From assembly GCF_030209755.1 (NCBI RefSeq), contig NZ_JARVRH010000005.1, forward strand, positions 62,001 through 126,000: DNA of 64,000 nucleotides, in the 5' to 3' direction. The position numbers and the translations under genes are program-made. The DNA is from Arthrobacter sp. efr-133-TYG-118. GTDB taxonomy: Bacteria > Actinomycetota > Actinomycetes > Actinomycetales > Micrococcaceae. This document shows positions 52,690-61,110 of this stretch, piece after piece. How positions within the stretch are numbered: position 1 is the first letter of the stretch; every line of letters starts with the position of its first letter. The notes below the pieces were generated by a model that did not search any database, had not been told where the DNA came from, and worked only from the letters and a program-made list of their open reading frames with translations.

Positions 52690-54990
52690 TTATCCGGGTG
52701 GTGCGACCGGTTCCAGGCGCACCACCACGGATTTGGACGCGGGAGTGTTGCTACCTTCGGCGGTCGAATCCAGCGGCACAAGGACGTTCGCTTCCGGGTA
52801 ATAGGCAGTGACGCAACCGCGGGCTGTCGGGTACGCGATCAACCGCAACTGGCGCAGGACCCGGTCCACGCCGTCGTCGGCTTCGCTGTGTACGTCCACA
52901 TAGCCGCCGTCGGCAAGGCCCAGATCAGCCAGGTCCTCGCTGTGCGCAAAAAGCACCATGCGGCCCTTCTTCACGCCCCGGTAGCGGTCGTTCATGCTGT
53001 AGGTGGTCGTGTTGAATTGATCGTGGGAGCGTACTGTCTGGAGCAGCAGGCGCCCTTCCGGGACGTGGATGGTCTCAAGGTCGTTGACCGTGAACATTGC
53101 CTTTCCCGTGGCGGTGGGAAACTTCCGCTCGTCACGGGGGCCGTGGGGCAGGACGAAGCCGTCACGGCTCCGGGCTTTCTGGTTGAAGTTCTCGAAACCA
53201 GGCACCACATGGGAAATGTGTTCGCGCACTGAGTCGTAGTCCGCCTCGAAAGCTCGCCAATCAACGGGGACTTTATCGCCGAGTACCGTCCCGGCCATAC
53301 GGCACACGATCGCCACTTCGGACAAGACTTTGTCGGAGATCGGCTCCAGCCTTCCCGCCGAACGGTGAACCGCGCAGACGGTGTCTTCGACGGTGACGAA
53401 CTGCTCGCCGCTCGCCTGGCGGTCTATTTCCGTGCGGCCCATCGTCGGCAGGATCATCGCTTGTTCCCCCACGACGGCGTGGGAACGGTTGAGTTTCGTG
53501 GAAATCTGGACTGACAAGCGGGTCTTGCGGACGGCAGCCTCAGCCGCAGTGGTGTCCGACATTGCATGCACGAGGTTTCCACCGAGCGCTACGAGCACCT
53601 TGATCCGGCCGTCCCGCATGCCACGGATGCTGTCCACGGAATCGACGCCCGGGTGCCGCGGCGGGTCGAAGCCGAATTCCTGCTGCAGGGCGTCGAGGAA
53701 CGGTTCCGGCATCTTCTCCCAAATGCCCATGGTGCGGTCGCCCTGGACGTTGCTGTGCCCACGGATCGGCGACGGACCTGCGCCGGGTTTGCCGATGTTC
53801 CCCCGGAGCAGGAGCAGATTGACGATCTCCTTGATGGTCGCCACGGCCTTCTTGTGCTGGGTCAGGCCCATGGCCCAGGTAACGATGACCTTTTCGGCAC
53901 GCAGGTAGCGGGACGCAAGCTCGTCGATTTCCTCGGTCCGCAGGCCCGTTGCGGCGAGGACGTCCTGCTCATCCAGGCTGTCGATATGGGCTTGGAACTC
54001 TTCGAGGCCTTGGCAGTGCTCCTCGATGAACGCATGGTCCAGTACTGCCCCAGGTGCCGCCTTCTCTGCCTCCAGGACCCGTTTGGAGACGGCTTGAAGC
54101 AACGCCATGTCGCCTGCGAGGCGGATCTGCAGGAACTGGTCCGCCAAGTCCGTTCCTTTGCCCACCAGGCCACGGGGCCGCTGCGGGTTCTTGAAGTTGA
54201 TGAGTCCGGCTTCGGGGAGCGGGTTCACCGCGACAATGCTAGCGCCGGCGAGCTTTGCCTCTTCCAGGGCGGTGAGCATCCGGGGATGGCAGGTTCCGGG
54301 GTTTTGGCCCATGATGATGATCAAATCAGCCTTGGCGAAGTCCGTGTAAGTGACGGCGGACTTGCCCACGCCGAGTGTCTCACCGAGGGCCAGCCCGGTG
54401 GACTCGTGGCACATGTTCGAGCAATCGGGCAGGTTGTTGGTCCCGAAAGCCCGGACGAAGAGCTGGTAGACGAACGCGGCCTCGTTGCTCGTCCGGCCGC
54501 TCGTATAGAAGGTGGCTTCGTCGGGCGATTCCAGGGCATTCAGTTCACGGGCCACAATCCGGAACGCATTGTCCCAGCTGATGGGACGGTAGTGGCTCGA
54601 ACCCGCGGGTTTGTACACCGGTTCCACGAGCCTGCCCTGCTGTCCCAGCCAGTATTCGGAGCGCCCGGCGAGGGAATCGACGTCGTTCTCGTCCCAGAAA
54701 GTGGACGGAACTTTGAGCGGATCCGCTTCCCACCCGACAGCCTTCGCACCGTTCTCACAGAACTCGGCCAGCTTCCGCTCCGGAGGATCCGGCCAAGCGC
54801 AGCTCATGCAATCGAAGCCATCTTTCTGGTTCATGGCCAAGAGGGACTTCCAGGTGCGGGACGGCCCCATTTGGCGCAACGCATGGGGCAAGGAGTCCAC
54901 CAGGCTGGGCAAACCCGCGGCGGATCGCTTCGGCGGGCCAACGGTGAGGTCCGCGTCGGAATCGTGGACAACGGATGGCTTCTTGTCCAT
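52690..54990 (-). CDS. YdeP/FdhF family molybdopterin oxidoreductase
   Basis: 766 residues from ATG 54990 (GAGGTAGAGCA upstream). Formate-dehydrogenase-like alpha chain: FDCMSCAWPDPPERKLAEFC at the N-terminus, SNMCHESTGLAL (possible Mo ligand Cys), MGQNPGTCHPRML, GNIGKPGAGPSPIRGHSNVQGD and the C-terminal cofactor domain with TYSMNDRYRGVKKGRM. It lacks the four-cysteine Fe-S motif of full FDH, as in YdeP of E. coli, which is tied to acid tolerance. No FdhD-type partner is adjacent. A lipoate ligase-like gene lies upstream on the same strand. Confidence 0.9.
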   Translation of the reverse strand: MDKKPSVVHDSDADLTVGPPKRSAAGLPSLVDSLPHALRQMGPSRTWKSLLAMNQKDGFDCMSCAWPDPPERKLAEFCENGAKAVGWEADPLKVPSTFWDENDVDSLAGRSEYWLGQQGRLVEPVYKPAGSSHYRPISWDNAFRIVARELNALESPDEATFYTSGRTSNEAAFVYQLFVRAFGTNNLPDCSNMCHESTGLALGETLGVGKSAVTYTDFAKADLIIIMGQNPGTCHPRMLTALEEAKLAGASIVAVNPLPEAGLINFKNPQRPRGLVGKGTDLADQFLQIRLAGDMALLQAVSKRVLEAEKAAPGAVLDHAFIEEHCQGLEEFQAHIDSLDEQDVLAATGLRTEEIDELASRYLRAEKVIVTWAMGLTQHKKAVATIKEIVNLLLLRGNIGKPGAGPSPIRGHSNVQGDRTMGIWEKMPEPFLDALQQEFGFDPPRHPGVDSVDSIRGMRDGRIKVLVALGGNLVHAMSDTTAAEAAVRKTRLSVQISTKLNRSHAVVGEQAMILPTMGRTEIDRQASGEQFVTVEDTVCAVHRSAGRLEPISDKVLSEVAIVCRMAGTVLGDKVPVDWRAFEADYDSVREHISHVVPGFENFNQKARSRDGFVLPHGPRDERKFPTATGKAMFTVNDLETIHVPEGRLLLQTVRSHDQFNTTTYSMNDRYRGVKKGRMVLFAHSEDLADLGLADGGYVDVHSEADDGVDRVLRQLRLIAYPTARGCVTAYYPEANVLVPLDSTAEGSNTPASKSVVVRLEPVAPPG

Positions 54991-55092
54991 TGCTCTACCT
55001 CGCTTCAGGAGGGCGGCAGATTCCATTCCGGGAGGAAGCCACCGCCCGGTCCACTTGGTTGTGGCCTCAAGCGTAGTCCTGGCGGTATTCGT

Positions 55093-55869
55093 CTACAACG
55101 GCGTGCTTGTGCTCGTCACAGGGAGAAGGCTCTGGAAATCGCCGTCGATGAGTTCGGCGTATTCCGCGTAAGCCGCGACGACGGCGTCTTCCACCGTGGG
55201 TACGTCCAGCTGCGGCAAAAGGTCATTGGCCGCCCCGGCGGTGGCGGGATCCCACTCCAGTCCGAGGGCTCCGTAGCTGGCAGTGAGGACTTCGCGGATG
55301 GGTGCCGAGTTCTCGACGACGATCACCGAGCTGAACAGCCATCCCCCGGAGACCACCCTCTGGGCGGTGCCGACGAGCTTGATCTGGTGTGTTGGAAAAT
55401 CCGGGTCGAGGCCGTGGACGCTGAACTCACCCGGGCAGTACTCGCCGGGGATCTCCCCGACAGCGGCCTGGACGCCGACGCGGCGGAGCGCACCCGCCAG
55501 GAGCTCGCCAAAGAAGGAGAAACGGGCCTTCGCCCCGGCAATCGCATCGTTGTGCGGCTCCACATGGTCGATCACCAAGGTGCCCCGGTGGTAGGCCGCT
55601 GCCCGGCCACCCGCTTTGCGGATCAATGGTTCGAAGCCCAGGTCCCGGCAGGCCTCGGACGCGGCCTGGAATCCCGGCAGCTTGGCATCGCGTTGCCCGA
55701 ACGCCACGGTAGGGCGGGGCCGGTACAAACGCAGCGTTGGCGCCAGCAGCCCCCTGCGGGCACGGTTGAGGAGCTCGATCCCGAAGTCCAGGTCATCAGC
55801 GACGCCAAGCGATTCTTCCTGACGCACCACCGTCAGAGTGCGCTGCTCCCCGGCGCGCTCCCGGGCCAT
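55093..55869 (-). CDS. Lipoate-protein ligase/octanoyltransferase family protein
   Basis: 258 residues with the BPL/LplA catalytic domain. RPRPTVAFGQRDAKLPGF, RKAGGRAAAYHRGTLV (the RRxGGG-type loop) and THQIKLVGTAQRVVSGGWLF with the conserved Lys match LplA/LipM enzymes, which attach lipoate or octanoate to carrier proteins. The start ATG overlaps the stop of the thioesterase upstream (TGATG), so the two genes are translated together. Confidence 0.82.
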   Translation of the reverse strand: MARERAGEQRTLTVVRQEESLGVADDLDFGIELLNRARRGLLAPTLRLYRPRPTVAFGQRDAKLPGFQAASEACRDLGFEPLIRKAGGRAAAYHRGTLVIDHVEPHNDAIAGAKARFSFFGELLAGALRRVGVQAAVGEIPGEYCPGEFSVHGLDPDFPTHQIKLVGTAQRVVSGGWLFSSVIVVENSAPIREVLTASYGALGLEWDPATAGAANDLLPQLDVPTVEDAVVAAYAEYAELIDGDFQSLLPVTSTSTPL

Positions 55870-56672
55870 CAGCCCTTCCTCAGCGTGAGGATCTGTTCAG
55901 CGCGGCCGAAGGGGCCGCTGATGTCGTGGAGCACTGTGGAGGTGAGGCCGATGCCGTCATCGCCAAAGGAGACCATGTTGTCCAGGCCCAGCCATTCCCC
56001 TGCAGGTTCGCGGTACATGTGGACCTGGAGGTCGAGGTTGGGGAAGATGTAGCTGTTCTTGCCCGGTGAGACGCGGGCGGCGATACCGTTGGCGGTGTCC
56101 ACGAGTCCGACGAGCCTCGCGAGGTCACGGCTGTCGGCTGCATCAGTCAGCGGATGCTCCGTGCGGATCCAGACCTTGCCGGAGCCCGCCCGGTGGCCTT
56201 CCGCGATCCGCATTTCCAGGGACCGGATATACCCGCCGGGCCACACGCTCGCGCCGTCCCAGGGTTTGCATTCGTCCGGGGCCGGCATGGCGACGTCTTC
56301 TATGGCGGCGACGGCGCTCGTGTCGCTGGTGGCCATGCGCCAGGCGGTGGCCCGGATGGCCACGCGTCCTGCCGCCGAGAGTTCCGCCTGGATCAGTTCA
56401 ATCGTTCTGCCAGGGCGGAGCGTGCTGGTGGTGATTTCGAATTCGCCGCCCGGGATCAATCCCAGGATTTCGTAACTGAGGCGGGCCATCCGGACGTCGT
56501 CGCGCGGCTCATGGCGGAGCAGGGCATCAGCCATGATGCCCGACGCGGGCGCCATGTGCTGCTCGTGCGGATTCCATGCGCCTTGGGCGTGGATGGTCGA
56601 GCGGAACCGCCCATTCCCGAGCGATTCGTAGTAGAAGTCGCCTTCCGCAAGGTCCGGAAGCTCAATACTCAA
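55869..56672 (-). CDS. Acyl-CoA thioesterase family protein (double hot-dog)
   Basis: 267 residues from TTG 56672 (AAGGGCAGGCG upstream); an upstream ATG would add Arg/Gly-rich residues that look non-coding. TIHAQGAWNPHEQHMAPASG and RMARLSYEILGLIPGGEFEI in the first hot-dog half, and PNLDLQVHMYREPAGEWLG with SFGDDGIGLTSTVLHD in the second, match the TesB-like actinobacterial thioesterases. It overlaps the lipoate ligase gene. Confidence 0.8.
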   Translation of the reverse strand: MSIELPDLAEGDFYYESLGNGRFRSTIHAQGAWNPHEQHMAPASGIMADALLRHEPRDDVRMARLSYEILGLIPGGEFEITTSTLRPGRTIELIQAELSAAGRVAIRATAWRMATSDTSAVAAIEDVAMPAPDECKPWDGASVWPGGYIRSLEMRIAEGHRAGSGKVWIRTEHPLTDAADSRDLARLVGLVDTANGIAARVSPGKNSYIFPNLDLQVHMYREPAGEWLGLDNMVSFGDDGIGLTSTVLHDISGPFGRAEQILTLRKG

Positions 56673-56704
56673 CGCCTGCCCTTTCGCCGGTCCGGTAATG
56701 GAAC

Positions 56705-57193
56705 TCAGACCACTGTATCTTCTGGCGCGACAGCCGTCCGACGCCGACGCCGCATGACCAGGCAGACTGCGAGTCCGGCAAGGGAGAGGACCAGGAGAAC
56801 GGCGGCCAAAGGGGAGGCCGCCATGACGGCGAGCCACGCATCTATGGCCGCCAGCCCGATGGTCGCGTAGACGAAGGCCCAGATGCCGGAGCCGACTATT
56901 GCCGCAGGGAGATACCGGCTCAGTGGCATTCTCGCAGCCCCCGCCGCCAGGTTGACGGCGGTTTGGAGTCCGATCGTCAGGAAGGTCAGTACGACGGCGT
57001 AGGGGCCAAAGCGCTGAATCAAGGCCTGCGCTTTGCTTGCTTTGGGGCGATGCAAAGCGCGTGCGAAACGCGTGCGTTCGATTCCAGTTGCTGCGCCGCG
57101 GCCGATCCAGTACGTCGCGTTGACCCGGACCATCACCACAGCGAAGAGTGCCACAAGCGCAACTTCAAAGGGCAGGTCAAGGATCTGGTCCAC
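56705..57193 (-). CDS. DedA-like (VTT domain) membrane protein
   Basis: 162 residues with about four membrane segments, shorter than usual DedA proteins. The core VRVNATYWIGRGAATGIERT, RFGPYAVVLTFLTIGLQTAVNLAAGAARM and a C-terminal basic tail (RRRRRTAV) follow the VTT pattern (the GPxAVxxxRFxPxxR-like motif is modified). Members flip or transport lipid carriers. GTG start with GGGGGAGG upstream. An iron-box-like palindrome lies 23 bp upstream. Confidence 0.75.
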   Translation of the reverse strand: MDQILDLPFEVALVALFAVVMVRVNATYWIGRGAATGIERTRFARALHRPKASKAQALIQRFGPYAVVLTFLTIGLQTAVNLAAGAARMPLSRYLPAAIVGSGIWAFVYATIGLAAIDAWLAVMAASPLAAVLLVLSLAGLAVCLVMRRRRRTAVAPEDTVV

Positions 57194-57215
57194 GCGCCCT
57201 CCCCCGGTCGTCTCA

Positions 57216-57234
57216 GCAAGTAAGTCTTACCTTA
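57216..57234. promoter_or_regulatory. DtxR/IdeR-type iron box candidate
   Basis: GCAAGTAAGTCTTACCTTA: 19-bp near-palindrome matching about 12 of 19 positions of the DtxR/IdeR consensus, with the usual TAAG-N-CTTA core. It lies between the divergent DedA-like and DUF1918 genes, nearer the former. Confidence 0.45.
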
Positions 57235-57263
57235 GCTCAACGCGAAGACGGCCGGCCCCGGGG

Positions 57264-57458
57264 TTACGAACTCCCGCCTGTGCGATCGATCGTGAAATCA
57301 CCACCCGGATACAGGATGGTCTCGTGGCCATCGTCAAAACGCACGAAATACGGCGGCGCACCATTTGCTCCGCGGACTTCGATGATCTCGCCGTGCCGGT
57401 CGGACGCCCCGACCGTTCTGCCATGAATGATGATCCGATCTCCCTGGGCTGCTTCCAC
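57264..57458 (-). CDS. DUF1918 domain protein
   Basis: 64 residues from GTG 57458, with GGGAGG 8 nt upstream. GDRIIIHGRTVGASDRHGEI and YFVRFDDGHETILYPGGDF are the DUF1918 (SH3-like) pattern shared with mycobacterial small proteins of the dormancy regulon. Function unknown. Confidence 0.85.
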   Translation of the reverse strand: MEAAQGDRIIIHGRTVGASDRHGEIIEVRGANGAPPYFVRFDDGHETILYPGGDFTIDRTGGSS

Positions 57459-57645
57459 AGGAACCACCTCCCAGCATTCAGATTACGAGTGTTGGGCCGT
57501 CGTGGGAACAGGCTGCGGGAGGCCCGTCCAATTGGCCGGGCGGTGGCACGTCCCAGCGCCTAAACTGTCAGCCCCCTCCCCTACGTTTGACGAAATGGTC
57601 GCCGAACCGGTCGCCGTACTCAGTCGCGTTAGAAGAGGGCAGCCC

Positions 57646-58797
57646 ATGCAACGTCAAGAACTGAAACCGGAACAGCCCACGACGGCGGCAGCAGCGGCGT
57701 CGTTCGCGGCTCCCCCCGCGCGCACCTCCATGCCGGACTGGTACCCCGAACTGCTTGCCAGTGTCGCCAAGGAAGTCAGCACGGGACGTTCACGGGCTAT
57801 TTCCGCAGCGAACAGGGCGCTGCTAGCTTCCTATTGGTCCATCGGCCGGCAACTGGCACAGCGGGAATCAGAGCAAGGCTGGGGCTCGAAGGTCGTCACC
57901 CGCTTATCGGCGGACATACAAACCCGGTTCCCCGGCTCCAAGGGATTCTCGCCGAGGAACCTCCGCTACATGAAGACTTTCGCCCAGGCCTGGCCGGAGT
58001 TCCCAATGTTGCAAGCGCCGCTTGCAACATTGCCTTGGTACCACCAGATCGCGCTGCTTGAGAAGCTCGACGACGCCGCGACCCGCCTCTGGTACGCAGC
58101 GGCCGCCGTCGAACACGGATGGTCGCGCAAGGTTCTTGCCCATCAGATCGAAACGCGCCTCCACGAGCGCTCCGGGCAAGCGATTACCAACTTCAAGACC
58201 ACTATGATGCCGGCGGACTCCGACCTTGCCCAACAAGCTACCAAGGACCCGTATGTGTTCGACTTCGTCGCCATGACTGACCGCCGCAATGAGCGGGAAC
58301 TGGAGCTTCAACTCGTCCAGCATGTGGAGAAGTTCCTCCTGGAGTTGGGCCAAGGCTTCGCCTTTGTCGGCGAGCAGGTCCGATTGGAAATCAGCGGCGA
58401 TGAGTTCTTCGCCGATCTCCTCTTTTATCACTTGAAGCTCCGTTGCTTTGTTGTCATCGAGCTCAAGGCTGTGAAGTTCGAGCCTGGATTTGTCGGCCAG
58501 CTAGGCATGTACATGTCGGCTGTGGACGACCTTCTGGCGCATCCCGATGACAAGCCGACCATCGGGCTCCTGCTCTGCAAGGAGAAGAACAACGTGGTGG
58601 CCGAGTACGCATTGCGGGGAATCAACCTGCCCATCGGCGTCTCGGAATGGCAAAGCAAAATCAGCGAATCGCTGCCAGAGGAGCTCGCCTCAAGCCTGCC
58701 GAGCATCGAACTCCTTGAGGCCGAACTGGCTGACGCACCGGCAAACGACGCGGCCACCGAACGTGACCTTGCCGTAGAACCTGAACGTAGGCTGTGA
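57646..58797 (+). CDS. YhcG-type PD-(D/E)XK nuclease (DUF1016)
   Basis: 383 residues from ATG 57646, which has AGAAGAGGGC upstream (ATG 57595 is a longer option). The N-terminal DUF1016 helical domain shows LLASYWSIGRQLAQRES, GFSPRNLRYMKTFAQAWPEF and ATLPWYHQIALLEKL; the C-terminal nuclease has EISGDEFFADLLFYHL and CFVVIELKAVKFEPGFVGQL (D-ExK). YhcG proteins are widespread, often mobile nucleases with unclear targets. Standing alone here, without restriction or toxin partners. A 29-bp perfect palindrome lies within the coding sequence. Confidence 0.88.
   Translation: MQRQELKPEQPTTAAAAASFAAPPARTSMPDWYPELLASVAKEVSTGRSRAISAANRALLASYWSIGRQLAQRESEQGWGSKVVTRLSADIQTRFPGSKGFSPRNLRYMKTFAQAWPEFPMLQAPLATLPWYHQIALLEKLDDAATRLWYAAAAVEHGWSRKVLAHQIETRLHERSGQAITNFKTTMMPADSDLAQQATKDPYVFDFVAMTDRRNERELELQLVQHVEKFLLELGQGFAFVGEQVRLEISGDEFFADLLFYHLKLRCFVVIELKAVKFEPGFVGQLGMYMSAVDDLLAHPDDKPTIGLLLCKEKNNVVAEYALRGINLPIGVSEWQSKISESLPEELASSLPSIELLEAELADAPANDAATERDLAVEPERRL
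58004..58032. repeat. 29-bp perfect palindrome inside the YhcG-type gene
   Basis: CAATGTTGCAAGCG - C - CGCTTGCAACATTG, 14-bp arms around one base, encoding PMLQAPLATLP in the conserved middle of the protein. Unlikely to be a terminator because it lies inside the gene. Confidence 0.85.
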
Positions 58798-58893
58798 ATT
58801 CGGCCTTTGCCGGTTTTTTGTGTTCACCCTGCGGGATTCAAGGCGTACCCTACATTCATACGCGCCTGGGGGCCCTCGTCTCGTGGAGGAGCC

Positions 58894-60366
58894 ATGCGCT
58901 GGTTACAACGGCATTTCAAGAAGCAGGGCCGGCCGGCCGGCGGGTCCCGCCGCGCACACAACCCAAGCAAGAACAAGCAGTTGACATCCATCTTGGGCGT
59001 CCTGTTGCTCACCGTGGGGGCCCTCGGCGGAATCGCCGTTCCCGCGCGTGCCGCAGCCCCGACCGTCGTGAGCCTGACCTTCGATGACGGTAACGACAAT
59101 CAACTCGCTGCCGAACAAGTACTCAAAGCCCACGGGCTGGTGGGAACCTTCTTCATCACCACCAGCTGGATAGGCACCCCCAGCTACCTGACCCAGGCAA
59201 ATCTCCAAACCATAGCTGGCGACGGCAATGAGATCGGTGGCCATACCGTTACCCACCCGGATCTGACCACGCTCACCTCTGCGGCCGCCAGCGCGGAAAT
59301 CTGCAACGGCAAATCGACGCTGGAAAGCTGGGGATTCCAAGTTAACAACTTCGCTTATCCATTTGCCGCGGAAAACGCGTCTGTTCAGACTGATGTGAAG
59401 AACTGTGGATATGCCAGCGCACGCGGACTAGGCGACATCCGTTCACCTGCGAGCTGCCCAAGCTGCCCGTTCGCTGAGACCCTTCCTCCGGCGAACCCCC
59501 TGGTCACCAAGGCTCCGGACGAAGTCGACAGCACCTGGACACTGCAGAATCTGGAGGATTTGGTCACCAATGCCGAAAGCACGGGCGGATGGCTTGAGCT
59601 GACATTCCACCACATCGCGGTCGGAACTGATCCCACGCTGACCATCAGCCCGACGCTCTTTGACACTTTCGTCACGTGGCTGGCTGCGCGGACCGCAAAC
59701 GGAACGACTTCGGTCAAGACTGTGGCCCAGGCGCTAGGGCAATCGACACCGCCACCTCCGCCACCGCCGCCACCGGCGTCGAGTCCGTTCGTTGACGTCC
59801 CCAGCAGTTACCCGTTCTTCACCGAGATCAATTGGCTGGCGTCCCAAGGGATCTCCACCGGCTGGGACGAAGGAAACGGAACCAGGACCTACCGCCCGCA
59901 GCAGGCCGTGAACCGGGACGCCATGGCCGCCTTCATGTACCGCCTCGCCGGCAGTCCCGCCTTCACGCCCCCGGCCGTTTCGCCCTTCAGCGACATGACG
60001 CCTCAAACTGCGTTCTACAAAGAGATCTCATGGCTGGCGTCCCAGGGGATCTCCACCGGCTGGGACGAAGGAAACGGGACCAAGACGTACCGCCCGTTGC
60101 AGGCGGTGAACCGCGATGCCATGGCTGCCTTCATGTACCGCTTCGCGCACAGTCCTGCCTTCACGCCCCCGGCCGTTTCGCCGTTCGCCGATGTCTCCCC
60201 TCAAGGTCCGTTCTATAAGGAAATCACGTGGCTCTCCTCCACGGGAATCTCCACGGGGTGGACCGAAACCAACGGCACCAGCACCTATCGTCCGGTCATA
60301 GCCGTCAACCGGGACGCGATGGCGGCCTTCATGTACCGCTACAACACCAGCTTCCCGAGGAATTGA
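58894..60366 (+). CDS. Exported polysaccharide deacetylase with three SLH-like repeats
   Basis: 490 residues from ATG 58894 (GGAGGAGCC upstream). A basic stretch and a membrane segment (SILGVLLLTVGALGGIAVPA) form a signal or anchor. The NodB domain shows LTFDDGNDNQ (Asp-Asp) and IGGHTVTHPDL (His-x3-His). A Pro-rich linker (TPPPPPPPPPPAS) leads into three repeats of about 65 residues, each with an F.DV/DM start, ITW/ISWLASQGISTGW and AVNRDAMAAFMYR, resembling S-layer homology modules. A cell-wall-bound deacetylase is likely. The repeats are nearly identical, suggesting recent duplication. Confidence 0.88.
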   Translation: MRWLQRHFKKQGRPAGGSRRAHNPSKNKQLTSILGVLLLTVGALGGIAVPARAAAPTVVSLTFDDGNDNQLAAEQVLKAHGLVGTFFITTSWIGTPSYLTQANLQTIAGDGNEIGGHTVTHPDLTTLTSAAASAEICNGKSTLESWGFQVNNFAYPFAAENASVQTDVKNCGYASARGLGDIRSPASCPSCPFAETLPPANPLVTKAPDEVDSTWTLQNLEDLVTNAESTGGWLELTFHHIAVGTDPTLTISPTLFDTFVTWLAARTANGTTSVKTVAQALGQSTPPPPPPPPPASSPFVDVPSSYPFFTEINWLASQGISTGWDEGNGTRTYRPQQAVNRDAMAAFMYRLAGSPAFTPPAVSPFSDMTPQTAFYKEISWLASQGISTGWDEGNGTKTYRPLQAVNRDAMAAFMYRFAHSPAFTPPAVSPFADVSPQGPFYKEITWLSSTGISTGWTETNGTSTYRPVIAVNRDAMAAFMYRYNTSFPRN

Positions 60367-60382
60367 CGGAGGTGGTCCGGGT

Positions 60383-60416
60383 TTGCCGTGTCCGTGCTAT
60401 CGGCACGGACACGGCA
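60383..60416. terminator. Hairpin terminator between convergent genes
   Basis: TTGCCGTGTCCGTGC pairs with GCACGGACACGGCAA around TATCG. It can serve the deacetylase and the AlkD-like gene. Confidence 0.8.
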
Positions 60417-60423
60417 ATACGGC

Positions 60424-61080
60424 TCAAGCGGCTGACGAGGGGAACTGCAGCTCAGGCCGTCGCTTGGCAACCTCGTTCAGAACGGTGGAAACCGCTTCTC
60501 TGACCACCTCCGCTTCCCTGCCCATTTCCCGAGCGGCGTCCAGCCCCGCCGTGGCATGGCCTACAAACACTTCCCAGTCGCCTCCCCCGGCACGGAGCGC
60601 CCTCAGCGGCGACATCAGGGCGGCGCGGCACAGCCACTCGTCCCCCTCCCGCACCCATCGATCCATCACGCTTCCGGCCCGCGTCCTGGCCTGCCCTTCC
60701 AGCCCTGCAAGCAAAGGTCCGATCACGTCAACCGCTAGCGGATCGACCAGTTCGCGCAGCCTTCCTTCACGGACAAAACCCTCAAGCCGCGTCAGATCGG
60801 TATTCGTCAGCAGATGGACGTTGGACTGCAGAAGGACGATTGCGGCGAGCCTGCGTTCGAAAACGGGAACCTCCCACAATTCCGAACTCAAGGCGGTGAC
60901 CTCGTCGTGCGCGAGTCCCGGGTGGCGGCGGAGAGCGTCGCGAACCGTCCCACGGATAGCCCCGATCGAGGACCCGTAGTGATGTATCCCGTTTCCCAGC
61001 CGTGCCTCTGCCTGCTCTGCCCGGATCCAAGAGCCTTCACGGCGCAAGGCCTCATCGATGAACCTGGCGGCGTCACTCAT
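60424..61080 (-). CDS. DNA alkylation repeat (AlkD-like) protein
   Basis: 218 residues from ATG 61080. All-helical HEAT-like repeats. GIHHYGSSIGAIRGTVRD and SELWEVPVFERRLAAIVLLQ match the AlkC/AlkD family of bacterial DNA glycosylases that remove bulky alkylated bases without base flipping. WVREGDEWLCRAALMSPLRA is the third repeat. It follows the dienelactone hydrolase gene by 30 bp on the same strand. ATG 61098 is an alternative start. Confidence 0.82.
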   Translation of the reverse strand: MSDAARFIDEALRREGSWIRAEQAEARLGNGIHHYGSSIGAIRGTVRDALRRHPGLAHDEVTALSSELWEVPVFERRLAAIVLLQSNVHLLTNTDLTRLEGFVREGRLRELVDPLAVDVIGPLLAGLEGQARTRAGSVMDRWVREGDEWLCRAALMSPLRALRAGGGDWEVFVGHATAGLDAAREMGREAEVVREAVSTVLNEVAKRRPELQFPSSAA

Positions 61081-61110
61081 GCGAACATTCTTCCGCAACG
61101 GGGCGTGCGC

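Noticed and set aside
53566..56052. 828-codon plus-strand frame opposite the YdeP-type, lipoate ligase and thioesterase genes
   Set aside because: Shadow spanning three minus-strand genes; no coherent domain.
57646..58797. Part of a type I restriction or toxin-antitoxin defence island
   Set aside because: No methylase, specificity subunit, antitoxin or integrase was found on either side.
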